Below, in pieces: positions 32,922-41,509 of a DNA stretch of 64,000 nt. Position 1 is the stretch's first letter. Each line of letters begins with the position of its first letter. The DNA lies in the NCBI GenBank assembly GCA_039977295.1, contig JBDWDN010000012.1:1116001-1180000 (forward strand), given 5' to 3'. The stretch comes from Hellea sp039977295. GTDB lineage: Bacteria; Pseudomonadota; Alphaproteobacteria; Caulobacterales; Maricaulaceae. The notes under the pieces are model-generated. The model saw nothing but the letters and a program-made list of their open reading frames with translations. It ran no database searches and was not told the origin of the DNA. Position numbers and translations under genes: made by a program.

Positions 32922-34928
32922 TTAAGGTGCAATAAATACACTATCCTGAAGTTCATCCCCAATAGAGGTGTTGGCCCTGATCACATTAGCCAGCGTTGTG
33001 TTCCTCACGCGGTCCATTTCTGGCGGGGTCAAGTCATTCTGATACCAGAAGCGGTCTCCATCGCGAAAGGCTTCGAATTGCCTAATGTGCATCACTCGAA
33101 ATAGCTCTCCTAATTGAGACCCTTCAGCCGTAAGGGCATCTTCGCAAAGCCCGCCGACCCAAAGATCGATATCATCAACATTTGTGTAAGTGTCGGCCAG
33201 CGCCGCCTGAAGCGTAGTATCTGACGTAATACCTGCAAATGTCGTGACGCGCGCTAAGCCCATGACCTCACGCATATCATTATAAGATGGGACGCCGTGA
33301 TCTCTACCGCGCTGAATATTAAGGGAAAGCAAATCAAAGCCGCCCTGCCCCGGCTGCCCAAAGAGAAAGTTTCTTAGATCATTATTGGCTTTTTCATCGA
33401 GCTCTTGACTGATTTGTGTCGCCAGACCACGCAATACAGGATCGATGCTTGTCTCGTCAGTCAAAATAGCGGGGGCCGTGAAAAAAGCGCTCCTCAAAGA
33501 CAAGTGACCTCCCGCCACTTCGGCGCCATCCGCATCAAAACGCTGCAATGTTTCACTGACCAAAGAATGGCCATAACGATATGCTGCGACGGAGAACTCA
33601 TTAAACATGCCAGGATTTACGGAAGGCTCATACCCCGTATAGGGCGACAAAGCATTGGCGCCCATCAAAGCAGGGAGATATTCTTCATAAGTAATGATCT
33701 GCAATTTGGCGACAACAAGGCGGCGGGCGGCTTGGAAAACCTCCTCACCTGTCGCGGCCGGAAAATCAGCCTGCAATATCGCGGCAATTCGGTTATGCTC
33801 GCGCATCCAAAGCGTGTGCATAGAGGCGAGTCCAACCTGCTCATTCACGCGAACATCACCCGCCACAAAAAGGGACTCATCAGCTGCGCCTAGTCCATTC
33901 GCATTGGTCAGGCCAGCGGTGTTAAAAGGCAATAAGTTTCCAGCGCTGCTCGCGAGGAATGGGCTATCTGCGCTGACGCGGAGGGCCAAAGCGCGTTCTT
34001 CATCAGAGCCGTAAATATTGCTTCCATCAATCCAGGCTGTAATTTCATTTTCTTGTTGGCGCGGATCTGCGGCGCTCGTGCCCGTGTCGTGATCAAAAAA
34101 GGCTCGGTTAAAAAGGATGACTTCCTCGCCCGTCGAATTGGGGTCAAAAAACACATCTCCTATTGGGACAGCTATATCGGCGGATTCTTCCGCGCCGTCG
34201 GTTATGCCAATATCGTGGTCTAAAAACTGACCCCATTGCCAGAGGAAATCACTTGTTCCGAAACTATTGGGGATGGAAACACCTTCATCTTGCGCCGCAA
34301 TCTTATTTGAGACTTCTCTAGCGCTCGGCCGCGTGCTTCCAGCGAGTGTGGAAATCAAGTCGCCATAATCCGCGTCTCCCCATCTTGCGAGCTGGGTAAA
34401 TGAAGCGCCCCATGTTGTATTTGTGAGGTTATTATTGGTGCCATTATAAGTTCGCACTTCGCGGCTATCTATCATAGGCCGGTTTCCATCGCGCCGATTT
34501 CGTGCCGTTTCGCGGCGATTATCGGCGTCCTCATCAATGCCTTGGGGTGACGGCGTACGGTCATTAATGGTAATTTCCACATCGTCTGAAACAGAGTTTT
34601 GCGCGTCAGTTGCGGTCAAGCGCATCACGATGGTTAAATCTGCATTGGTAGGCGGCGCCATAAAACGAGGGTTAAGGATAGTTTCGGAGTTCAGATTCAC
34701 CATGGGGCCCGAAACCTGTGACCAGCGGATAGTAGCATCACCGTCTGTATCTGTTAGCGTGCCTTCCAGCTCGACGGGTGTGCGTTCATCAGCCGTCTTC
34801 GCGGCGCCAGCATCAACAATCGGCGCTGTATTCACGGGCACTGCGGGCGAAGTGTCACTCTTATCTCCCTCGCAAGCCGCCAGAGCAGATGAAAGCGCAA
34901 TGATAGATACAAAGGATGAAAATTTCAT
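32922..34928 (-). CDS. animal-type haem peroxidase lipoprotein
   Basis: A 668-residue protein of the peroxidase-cyclooxygenase superfamily (animal haem peroxidase). A lipoprotein signal (SALAACEG) is followed by an Ig/PKD-like domain (about 33-128, APIVDAGAAKTADERTPVEL and WSQVSGP) and the peroxidase domain. The distal His lies in WGQFLDHDIGIT and the proximal His in YRYGHSLVSETL; the NIQRGRDHGVPSYNDMR motif (in part) is a family hallmark. It would oxidise halides or phenolics with hydrogen peroxide at the cell surface. Such bacterial members occur patchily and point to horizontal spread. Confidence 0.92.
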   Translation of the reverse strand: MKFSSFVSIIALSSALAACEGDKSDTSPAVPVNTAPIVDAGAAKTADERTPVELEGTLTDTDGDATIRWSQVSGPMVNLNSETILNPRFMAPPTNADLTIVMRLTATDAQNSVSDDVEITINDRTPSPQGIDEDADNRRETARNRRDGNRPMIDSREVRTYNGTNNNLTNTTWGASFTQLARWGDADYGDLISTLAGSTRPSAREVSNKIAAQDEGVSIPNSFGTSDFLWQWGQFLDHDIGITDGAEESADIAVPIGDVFFDPNSTGEEVILFNRAFFDHDTGTSAADPRQQENEITAWIDGSNIYGSDEERALALRVSADSPFLASSAGNLLPFNTAGLTNANGLGAADESLFVAGDVRVNEQVGLASMHTLWMREHNRIAAILQADFPAATGEEVFQAARRLVVAKLQIITYEEYLPALMGANALSPYTGYEPSVNPGMFNEFSVAAYRYGHSLVSETLQRFDADGAEVAGGHLSLRSAFFTAPAILTDETSIDPVLRGLATQISQELDEKANNDLRNFLFGQPGQGGFDLLSLNIQRGRDHGVPSYNDMREVMGLARVTTFAGITSDTTLQAALADTYTNVDDIDLWVGGLCEDALTAEGSQLGELFRVMHIRQFEAFRDGDRFWYQNDLTPPEMDRVRNTTLANVIRANTSIGDELQDSVFIAP

Positions 34929-35007
34929 GATATAGCTCCTGACTCATTGACGATGTCTTTTCTTAAGCGCGTGATTCTAAAGACACCATTTTCAAATCGT
35001 CCCAAAC

Positions 35008-35036
35008 TGTATCAATCGGGTAGAAATCTTGATACA
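35008..35036. promoter_or_regulatory. candidate operator dyad before the two-component operon
   Basis: TGTATCAA (35008-35015) and its exact inverse TTGATACA (35029-35036) are spaced 21 bases centre to centre, two helical turns, in the gap between the divergent peroxidase and response-regulator genes. It could bind a dimeric regulator of either gene. Confidence 0.4.
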
Positions 35037-35120
35037 AATTACGGATAGGCTAATCATTACGAAAATGTCAGCTTAGGATATGATCAAGAAAATTGGGCAG
35101 GCAAAATATGGAACGGCAAA

Positions 35121-35816
35121 ATGACACATATTCTAGTAGTCGATGACCAGCCCGATATTCGCGACGCCTTATGTGAGCATTTAGAGCGCAACGGATTTAA
35201 GGCAACACCCGCAGCAGATGCACGCCGCGCCCGCGCGGCTTTGGACGCTGGGCCCGTCGACCTTGTTGTCTTGGACATTATGATGCCCGGCGAAACGGGG
35301 CTTAGCCTATGCAAGTCTTTATCAGAAACCTCCGAGACGCCCGTCATTTTACTCACGGCTCTGGCCGATGACACAGACCGCATTATTGGCCTTGAAATTG
35401 GCGCGGATGATTACGTTACAAAACCGTTCAACCCCCGCGAACTCGTCGCGCGTATCCGCTCCGTCTTGCGCCGTTCAACAAAGAAAAAGCCTGCGCAAAA
35501 CCTTCGCAATATAACCTTTGGCAGATGGCGCCTCGACAGCGAGACCGGAGAGCTACTCGGCGAAGACGATGTCATTACGACGCTCAGCACAGGCGAGTTA
35601 AGGCTGCTAAAGGCCTTTTTGGATCATGCCGGAGAAACGCTTTCGCGCGATGATTTATTCAACATGACAAAAGGGCGTGAGGGGTTTGCCTTTGAGCGTA
35701 GTATCGACAATATGATTTCGCGCTTACGGCGAAAGATAGAAATCGACCCCGCAAGCCCAGCACATATCAGAACAATCTGGGGTGATGGATATCGCTTTAT
35801 CACGGACATAACCTAA
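35121..35816 (+). CDS. OmpR/PhoB family response regulator
   Basis: A 231-residue transcription factor. The receiver domain (1-118) has the acidic pocket Asp8/Asp9, phosphorylatable Asp52 (VVLDIMMPG), and the conserved Thr and Lys (LLTALAD, YVTKPF). The winged-helix DNA-binding domain (about 132-230) has the usual STGELRLLKAFLDHAGETLSRDDL stretch (in part) and the RRKIEIDPASPAHIRTIWGDGYRF (in part) end. The start of the sensor kinase gene overlaps its stop by one base, so they form a cognate pair. Confidence 0.95.
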   Translation: MTHILVVDDQPDIRDALCEHLERNGFKATPAADARRARAALDAGPVDLVVLDIMMPGETGLSLCKSLSETSETPVILLTALADDTDRIIGLEIGADDYVTKPFNPRELVARIRSVLRRSTKKKPAQNLRNITFGRWRLDSETGELLGEDDVITTLSTGELRLLKAFLDHAGETLSRDDLFNMTKGREGFAFERSIDNMISRLRRKIEIDPASPAHIRTIWGDGYRFITDIT

Positions 35817-37309
35817 TGCTCCGAAAGCTGATTCCCCGAACTGTTGTCGGCCAACTCATGGCCATGCTTGCGGTCGTGCTCTTGATTGCGCAAATTATAA
35901 ACCTCGCTCTGCTCGTGGGGGAACAACGCCTTCAGGCGCGCTCAAAGGCCTATAATGAAGCGATAGAGCATTCAGTCCGTTTGATTACGCAATTGCCCGA
36001 AGAGCTCCCCGCAACATTACCGGCGCAATTACCTAAAACGCGAGGCGGCCCGCAAGGGGCCATTTTTCTCTCACAGATTAACCGAGCCCAAGACAACATA
36101 AATATTGAGCCCCTTCCAAGATATAATCAAAGGTTTCAAGCAAGGCTGAAAGAAGAAGGCATCTCTCCTCTCCAAACATCTGTATCGTTTTTAAAGGATG
36201 GCCCTAAAAGACCCAAGGCTAAGCCATCAGGACCAGAGAAAATATATGCGAGAGACAACAGACCACCTCCGCCGCGCGGTGAAAGAGGCCGTAAGCCTCC
36301 ACCGCAAGACGGTCTCTTTCACCCAGATGAGCGTCCTAGGCGCGGCGCCCCTGAATTAGGAGGGCCGGAGCAACGCGGTCTTCAAGAGATCCGCCTTTCG
36401 GTAGAAATTGAGCCAGGCATCTGGTTTAACGCTATGATGCCGCATTCTCGCACAGAGTCATTTACCTCCCGCATCATTTTATCGACTGCGCTTTTGCTCG
36501 GATTAACGCTATTAGCGGCTTGGGTCTTTGCGCGGCGGATATCACGCCCACTCTCTGACTTCACGCGCGCAGCAGAAAGCTTAGGCCGCGGCGAGGTTTC
36601 AGAAGCCTTAGAAGAAGCAGGCCCAATGGATATACGCCAAGCCGCCACCGCCTTTAACACGATGCAAACGCGCCTCACCCGCACCTTGGACACCCAGCGC
36701 ACCATGCTGCGCGCAGTGGGTCATGATCTGCGAACGCCGCTGACATCCTTGCGTATTCGCGCTGAGAACATTCCTCAAGATCTTGATAGAGATAAGTTCA
36801 TTGCCACGATCAATGATATGACAGTGATGACCGAAGAAATATTAAGCTGGGCGAAAGATGCCTCGGGCACAGAAGAGCTTGCCGCCGTTAATTTAGAGGC
36901 CCTGCTCGCCAGCGTGACCGATGATTACCAAGACCAAGGACGGGATGTAAGCTTGAAAGACTTCAACTCCGTAACCATTAGAATCCGGCGAAGCTCCCTC
37001 AAACGCGCCTTGCAAAACCTTATCAATAACGCCCTTCAATATGGGCACCGCGCGAGATTATCTGTTGAACACCAAAAGGGCCGCGTCTTGATACACATTG
37101 ATGATGACGGCCCTGGCGTGGCTGAGGCGAAGCTCGCGGAAATAATGAAGCCCTTTATACGGCTTGAAACATCGCGAAGTAAAGAAACGGGCGGCACTGG
37201 TCTGGGCCTCTCTATCGCCGAGTCTATCGCGCAAATACATGGCGGCCAAATTTTATTATCAAACCGGAAACCTAACGGATTACGGGCGACGATAAGTTTA
37301 CCCATATAG
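35816..37309 (+). CDS. sensor histidine kinase with Pro/Arg-rich periplasmic region
   Basis: A 497-residue kinase partnering the regulator just upstream. Membrane segments at about 12-33 and 218-238 enclose a periplasmic region of some 185 residues that is strikingly rich in Pro, Arg and Lys in its second half (RPPPPRGERGRKPPP). Then come HAMP (ARRISRPLSDFTRAAESL), HisKA with His303 (VGHDLRTPLTSL), and the ATPase domain (NLINNALQYG, DDGPGV, GTGLGLSIAESIAQIHGG, each a family box). The signal is unknown. The next two genes also encode exported proteins with basic, Pro-rich tails, possibly targets or partners. Confidence 0.93.
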   Translation: MLRKLIPRTVVGQLMAMLAVVLLIAQIINLALLVGEQRLQARSKAYNEAIEHSVRLITQLPEELPATLPAQLPKTRGGPQGAIFLSQINRAQDNINIEPLPRYNQRFQARLKEEGISPLQTSVSFLKDGPKRPKAKPSGPEKIYARDNRPPPPRGERGRKPPPQDGLFHPDERPRRGAPELGGPEQRGLQEIRLSVEIEPGIWFNAMMPHSRTESFTSRIILSTALLLGLTLLAAWVFARRISRPLSDFTRAAESLGRGEVSEALEEAGPMDIRQAATAFNTMQTRLTRTLDTQRTMLRAVGHDLRTPLTSLRIRAENIPQDLDRDKFIATINDMTVMTEEILSWAKDASGTEELAAVNLEALLASVTDDYQDQGRDVSLKDFNSVTIRIRRSSLKRALQNLINNALQYGHRARLSVEHQKGRVLIHIDDDGPGVAEAKLAEIMKPFIRLETSRSKETGGTGLGLSIAESIAQIHGGQILLSNRKPNGLRATISLPI

Positions 37310-37452
37310 CTCACACCGAAAAAGCTAACATCTGGGTAATGATGTAATTCGCGTAATCATGTATCCAAAGCGATACACTCTCATACAATTTGCGGCTCAC
37401 AAAGCTGGCAATCTTTATTAGATATAGCGTGTCGGTAAGAAAAGGACCCCAC

Positions 37453-37824
37453 ATGTTTAACTCATCAAAATCACTACACGAAGTTAGTCTCTCCCCTGGC
37501 ACTATTCGGGTATTGAGCGCAGCGTGCCTTTTCTTATCGATGTCTCTTTCCGCTACTGCGCAACAAGCGCCGCAGCGCGGAGACGGTGAACGCCGAGGCC
37601 CGCCGCCGGAAGCCTATGCGGCCTGCGCATCTGCCGCGCTAAATGATAGTTGCTCGGTAGAAACGCCTCGGGAAACATTAGCTGGCACATGCAAAACGGA
37701 TCGTCGTGAGCAACGCCTTCTTTGTGTTCCGGAAGGAATGGACAGAAAACGCCCGCGGCGCGGTCACCGCAGCGAAGAGCAACAAGACTCCGCGGACACC
37801 CCCGCACCTTCCGAAACCGAATAA
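37453..37824 (+). CDS. small secreted four-cysteine protein
   Basis: A 123-residue exported protein (signal ending SLSATA). Its mature part has the pattern PPPEAYAACASAALNDSC, then GTCKTD and LLCVPEG: four cysteines spaced as in a recurring, uncharacterised family of small periplasmic proteins often seen near EF-hand proteins and two-component genes. Both ends are basic and charged. The ATG at 37453 follows AAGGAC; the frame runs back to 37390. It is followed directly by the EF-hand lipoprotein gene. Confidence 0.7.
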   Translation: MFNSSKSLHEVSLSPGTIRVLSAACLFLSMSLSATAQQAPQRGDGERRGPPPEAYAACASAALNDSCSVETPRETLAGTCKTDRREQRLLCVPEGMDRKRPRRGHRSEEQQDSADTPAPSETE

Positions 37825-37851
37825 ATGCATTTCCTAGAGAAAACCACCAAC

Positions 37852-38409
37852 ATGATATCTTTCCCAAAATCGTCCGTTCAATTGAGCGCTCTAATTCTCG
37901 CCGCAGCGAGCCTGACATTATCCGCTTGCGCAACAAAGCCCGAACGCAGAGGTCCGCCGCAAGACAGAGCCAAGTCTGACAGGCCCGCTAAATCGTCAGG
38001 TACATTCTTGCAGCCCATCTCAGCCCTATTTATCGGCATGGACGCGAACGACGATAAGCTTGTCTCTAACGCAGAGATGGAAGCTGCGACTCTCGCCGAA
38101 TGGGCCAGTTTTGACCGAAAGCCAAGCGCATCCTATTTCGCGCAATGGAGCCTAAAGAGTTTGGGCTCTACAGATGCGATGCCAACCTTCATGAGTTTTG
38201 ACCGCGACTTTAGCGGGACCATCACGCAAAGTGAGTTCACAACTCAGCTTGAACAAGAATTTGATCGCCTTGATAAAAACCGCGACGGCAGCCTTCAGCG
38301 CTCAGAAATGATCGTGGCTTTTGCCGCGCCTCAGGGCAATAGATCGCGAAAAGGCAAGGGCGAAAAAGGTGGTAAGGGCGGAAGAGGTGGCGGACGTCCA
38401 CCACGTTAA
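37852..38409 (+). CDS. EF-hand calcium-binding lipoprotein
   Basis: A 185-residue lipoprotein (signal ending LTLSAC) with three EF-hand-like loops: DANDDKLVSNAE, DRDFSGTITQSE and DKNRDGSLQRSE, each with the Dx[DN]x[DS]G-like ligand pattern, the second and third best. A Gly/Lys/Arg-rich tail (GKGEKGGKGGRGGG) follows. It probably binds calcium at the cell envelope. An ATG nine codons earlier (37825), touching the stop of the previous gene, is an alternative start. It ends the unit formed by response regulator, kinase and four-cysteine protein. Confidence 0.8.
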   Translation: MISFPKSSVQLSALILAAASLTLSACATKPERRGPPQDRAKSDRPAKSSGTFLQPISALFIGMDANDDKLVSNAEMEAATLAEWASFDRKPSASYFAQWSLKSLGSTDAMPTFMSFDRDFSGTITQSEFTTQLEQEFDRLDKNRDGSLQRSEMIVAFAAPQGNRSRKGKGEKGGKGGRGGGRPPR

Positions 38410-38538
38410 TCCCAAACGCTATAAGTAATTGTCGAGAGGCTCATTCAGCGGGGCGAATTGCATGCTCTTTCAAGCTTGGCTGGTCTTGACCTTCAATCAA
38501 TTCTAATTCGGCCTGGGAGCGTCTTCGAATACCTTTGG

Positions 38539-38575
38539 GGGAGCCTCTGCTTCTGGGAACAGAGGCAAAGCTCCC
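38539..38575 (+). other. strong hairpin in the leader of the photolyase-like gene
   Basis: GGGAGC-CTCTG and CAGAG-(GCAAA)-GCTCCC form an 11-bp broken stem with a 5-base bulge and 10-base loop. No T-run follows, so a terminator is unlikely; it may structure the leader or end the EF-hand transcript. The rest of 38410-38628 shows nothing else. Confidence 0.45.
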
Positions 38576-38628
38576 GGAAAAACACCTAATCACTATTGTT
38601 ATGTGCATCCTTTGGCGCCGCGCCGCGT

Positions 38629-39843
38629 ATGAAGTTTATGATGTTTAGTCCAACACGCGCCGCTGGCCTCTCCCGCCTTACCGAATTCATCCCTAAGGCG
38701 GGCCGAGAATACTCGCAGCTGCGCAATAGCGACATGGGTGTCGGGCAGCATAATTATGTCTCTAGACTTTCACCTTGTTTACGGCACCGCCTCATCACGG
38801 AGCGAGAAGTGGTTGACGCGGCCATACAGGCTTACGGCCCCGCGCAATGCGAAAAATTTATCCAAGAAGTTTTCTGGCGGACTTACTTTAAAGGACGGCT
38901 GGAACATCAGCCGCATATTTGGAAGCAGTATCAAGACGGCGTAGAGGCAAGCCTTAAACCCTTGACCAAGGATAAAGCCTTGCGAGCCTCTTATGAAGAC
39001 GCGCTTTCGGGCCAGACCGGCATTGCGTGTTTTGATCACTGGAGGGGCGAGCTTATTGGAACAGGATATTTGCATAATCACGCACGCATGTGGTTTGCCA
39101 GTATTTGGATTTTTACGCTTAAATTGCCCTGGGAACTTGGGGCGGATTTCTTCATACGTCACCTTATTGACGGCGACCCTGCAAGTAACACTTTGTCATG
39201 GCGCTGGGTTGCGGGGCTTCACACAAAAGGGAAAATCTATCTGGCGAGGCCCGACAATATTAAACGCTTCACCAATGGCCGTTTCAATCCGCAAGGACAG
39301 CTCGCAGAACATGCAGAGCCTTTAATTGAGCCAGATGATCTAATGACAGAGCAAAACTTACCGCAAACAGACCAAATCCCAGATAGGCCGTTTCTTTTGC
39401 TAGTGCATGAGGATGATTGTCATCCTGAAAACCTTCTTCCCGCAGGTGCCGCGCCTAAGGGCGTTATAGGAGGCGTGGCCACATCAAGGCGCTCGCCGCT
39501 GGCTGTTGATGAAAAGATCACAGCCTTTGCGCGCGGCGCCGTCAAAGATGCCCTAGACCGCTTTGACAGTAACACTCCGCCCATGGAACAGGATTGGACA
39601 GCACCGCTTATCAAAGCCTGCGAGCATCACGGCGTTAAAAATATTGTGACGGCTTACACACCTGTCGGTCCATCTGCCGAGGCTTTGAAAACTGCGGCTA
39701 TCGGCCTAAACAAAGCGGACATTACGGTGTCACAGATAATACGCCCTTGGGATAGTATTATCTGGCCCTATGCAAATCGCGGTTTCTTTAAGGTGAAAAA
39801 GAAAATGCCGAAGATATTAGAGGCCTTAGAGCAAACCAGTTGA
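38629..39843 (+). CDS. photolyase/cryptochrome-family FAD protein with unusual domain order
   Basis: A protein of about 404 residues that begins with the FAD-binding domain of photolyases (residues about 10-225): GQHNYVSRLSPCLRHRLIT, FIQEVFWRTYFKG, the highly conserved TGYLHNHARMWFASIW, and GDPASNTLSWRWVAG. The light-harvesting alpha/beta domain that should come first is missing from the front. Instead a C-terminal alpha/beta-like region of about 160 residues follows (RPFLLLVHEDDCH, VKNIVTAYTPVGPS, ANRGFFKVKKKMP). It may be a permuted version of that domain. Function could be DNA repair or light sensing. The start is uncertain: the ATG at 38629 is used, a TTG at 38596 is possible. Confidence 0.85.
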   Translation: MKFMMFSPTRAAGLSRLTEFIPKAGREYSQLRNSDMGVGQHNYVSRLSPCLRHRLITEREVVDAAIQAYGPAQCEKFIQEVFWRTYFKGRLEHQPHIWKQYQDGVEASLKPLTKDKALRASYEDALSGQTGIACFDHWRGELIGTGYLHNHARMWFASIWIFTLKLPWELGADFFIRHLIDGDPASNTLSWRWVAGLHTKGKIYLARPDNIKRFTNGRFNPQGQLAEHAEPLIEPDDLMTEQNLPQTDQIPDRPFLLLVHEDDCHPENLLPAGAAPKGVIGGVATSRRSPLAVDEKITAFARGAVKDALDRFDSNTPPMEQDWTAPLIKACEHHGVKNIVTAYTPVGPSAEALKTAAIGLNKADITVSQIIRPWDSIIWPYANRGFFKVKKKMPKILEALEQTS

Positions 39844-39848
39844 CCCTT

Positions 39849-41183
39849 CTATGAGTGAGCGCTCACATATTTTTGCGTCAACGCACGCACATTGATTGAG
39901 GCTTTGAGGCGTGTTGCGAGCATATACATCCCGCCAAATTTGCGCTGAATAAAAACCATCTCCGCGGGCGGTATGTGCCAGAGCTCTCGCTTGCCTGCTA
40001 AGGTCATAGCTTTATCGCGCATCTTCTGCGCAATTTGATTGTCTCCAAAATCAAAAGGTTTATCTTTTAACAAGGGCTCCATAGCCATATCTAATATATC
40101 CAAAATGACCGCTTTGTATTTTGTGGGTATATCATCTGAAACAAAGCCCATTTGCGCTGCAACTTTGAAACTCTCCTCCTTATCACCCGCCAGCACAGCT
40201 TGCATAAGCCCGCGATAGGCATTCGACATAACATCCTCTACGTCGCGGCTCGCGCCAAAGTCGAGTAAGACAAGACGGTCCGTTTGCGTATCATAACGGT
40301 AATTTGCAAAATTGGGATCCGTTTGCATGACTTTGAAGACAAAGAGCTCACGCAGTAAAAGCTCAATCAATAGAGACACAATTCTATCGCGCGTCTCTTG
40401 CGGAGCTTCAATCATATCTTCAACAGGCAGGCTTTCAATAAAGGACATCGTGAGAATTTTATCCGTCGAAAGCTCAGCATAATATTTAGGCACAGTAAAA
40501 TTTTTGTCATCGGATAGGAGCATCGCGAAGCACCGGATATAGGCGGCTTCGCGAACGTAATCCGATTCTTGATGTAACTGTTTGCGCCCTTCTTCTATGA
40601 TCGGTTTTACATCAAGCTTTGCGGGCACCAGACCTGACATCCGAAGTAATGAAGCAACATTTTTGACATCACTATCGATACTCTCCTTCACACCAGGATA
40701 TTGGACTTTGATGGCAAGCATCTCGCCATTTGGCAATTCAGCCCGGTGGACTTGCCCGATAGAGGCCGCGGCAATGGGCCGATAGTAGAATTTAGAAAAA
40801 TTCGTCTCCCAGCCCGCTCCCCATTCAGCTTTTAGAACTTTGTCAAGCTGGGCTCGCGGCATGTGCTGCGCATCCGAACGCAACTTCGCCAAAACATCAG
40901 CAAATTCCTTTGGTAAAAAATCACCGCTATCCATGGAGATCATCTGGCCAATTTTCATAGCCGCGCCGCGCATATTCGCAAGCTGATGCGTCACCTTAAG
41001 CGCGTTGACCGGCGTCATAAACAAGTCCGTGACTGTCGGCCGCTTCCCACTCGCCAATTGCTTAACCCCGCCAGCCACCATACCGCCCGCAATATTGGCC
41101 GCCATACCGCCCAGCCCCGCCAAGCGCGACACCCGGCGAAAAGGCACGGCGCGACCGTCTTTATCTTTTTGGTTAGACGTCAT
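39849..41183 (-). CDS. ABC1/UbiB-family atypical kinase
   Basis: A 444-residue member of the ABC1/ADCK/UbiB protein-kinase-like family, some of which support ubiquinone synthesis. The family-specific KxGQ motif is seen in AAMKIGQMIS, the Ala-rich loop in IAAASIGQVHRA, the ATP lysine in LAIKVQYPGV, and the metal/catalytic region in FANYRYDTQTDRLVLLDFGASRDV (in part). No C-terminal membrane segments like those of UbiB are visible, so the bacterial AarF/ADCK soluble subgroup is likely. It converges with the photolyase-like gene 5 bases apart. Confidence 0.92.
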   Translation of the reverse strand: MTSNQKDKDGRAVPFRRVSRLAGLGGMAANIAGGMVAGGVKQLASGKRPTVTDLFMTPVNALKVTHQLANMRGAAMKIGQMISMDSGDFLPKEFADVLAKLRSDAQHMPRAQLDKVLKAEWGAGWETNFSKFYYRPIAAASIGQVHRAELPNGEMLAIKVQYPGVKESIDSDVKNVASLLRMSGLVPAKLDVKPIIEEGRKQLHQESDYVREAAYIRCFAMLLSDDKNFTVPKYYAELSTDKILTMSFIESLPVEDMIEAPQETRDRIVSLLIELLLRELFVFKVMQTDPNFANYRYDTQTDRLVLLDFGASRDVEDVMSNAYRGLMQAVLAGDKEESFKVAAQMGFVSDDIPTKYKAVILDILDMAMEPLLKDKPFDFGDNQIAQKMRDKAMTLAGKRELWHIPPAEMVFIQRKFGGMYMLATRLKASINVRALTQKYVSAHS

Positions 41184-41509
41184 TTAGTCATTGGCTTTCT
41201 AACGGGCTGGCGGCTTCACAAAACACAGCTAACACAAAATTCTCAACATAGCCGCCTTTACTATCCTCTCGGCTATTTTGACACATGCAAGTTCTAGGAG
41301 AGGCAATAGCTTGAACTTACGGCTTTTATACGGCGGAGGTGTGGTGGTAGGATGGATATGACTTCTATCATCAATCTCTGATGGGTTAGCACTCTAGGAT
41401 ACCATTTTATCTCACAATCCAGAAACAACCTATGCACAAGAAAAAGCGATTCTACCTTGAGTAAAGGTTGTGCCTATGGTTTACATTATACATCCGTGGG
41501 AGGTATTGA
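41184..41509. other. intergenic gap at the left edge of the RHS island
   Basis: This 326-base gap holds no credible gene. Its right part is A+T rich and carries the promoter region of the RHS gene; TTGAGT (about 41457), 17 bases, TTTACA is one possible -35/-10 pair, and GGGAGG six bases before the ATG is a strong ribosome binding site. No inverted repeat, tRNA or attachment-like duplication was seen that would mark an insertion boundary. Confidence 0.5.

Noticed and set aside
36240..36360. Pro/Arg-rich stretch in the histidine kinase as a frameshift artefact
   Set aside because: The frame continues normally into the second membrane segment, HAMP and kinase domains.
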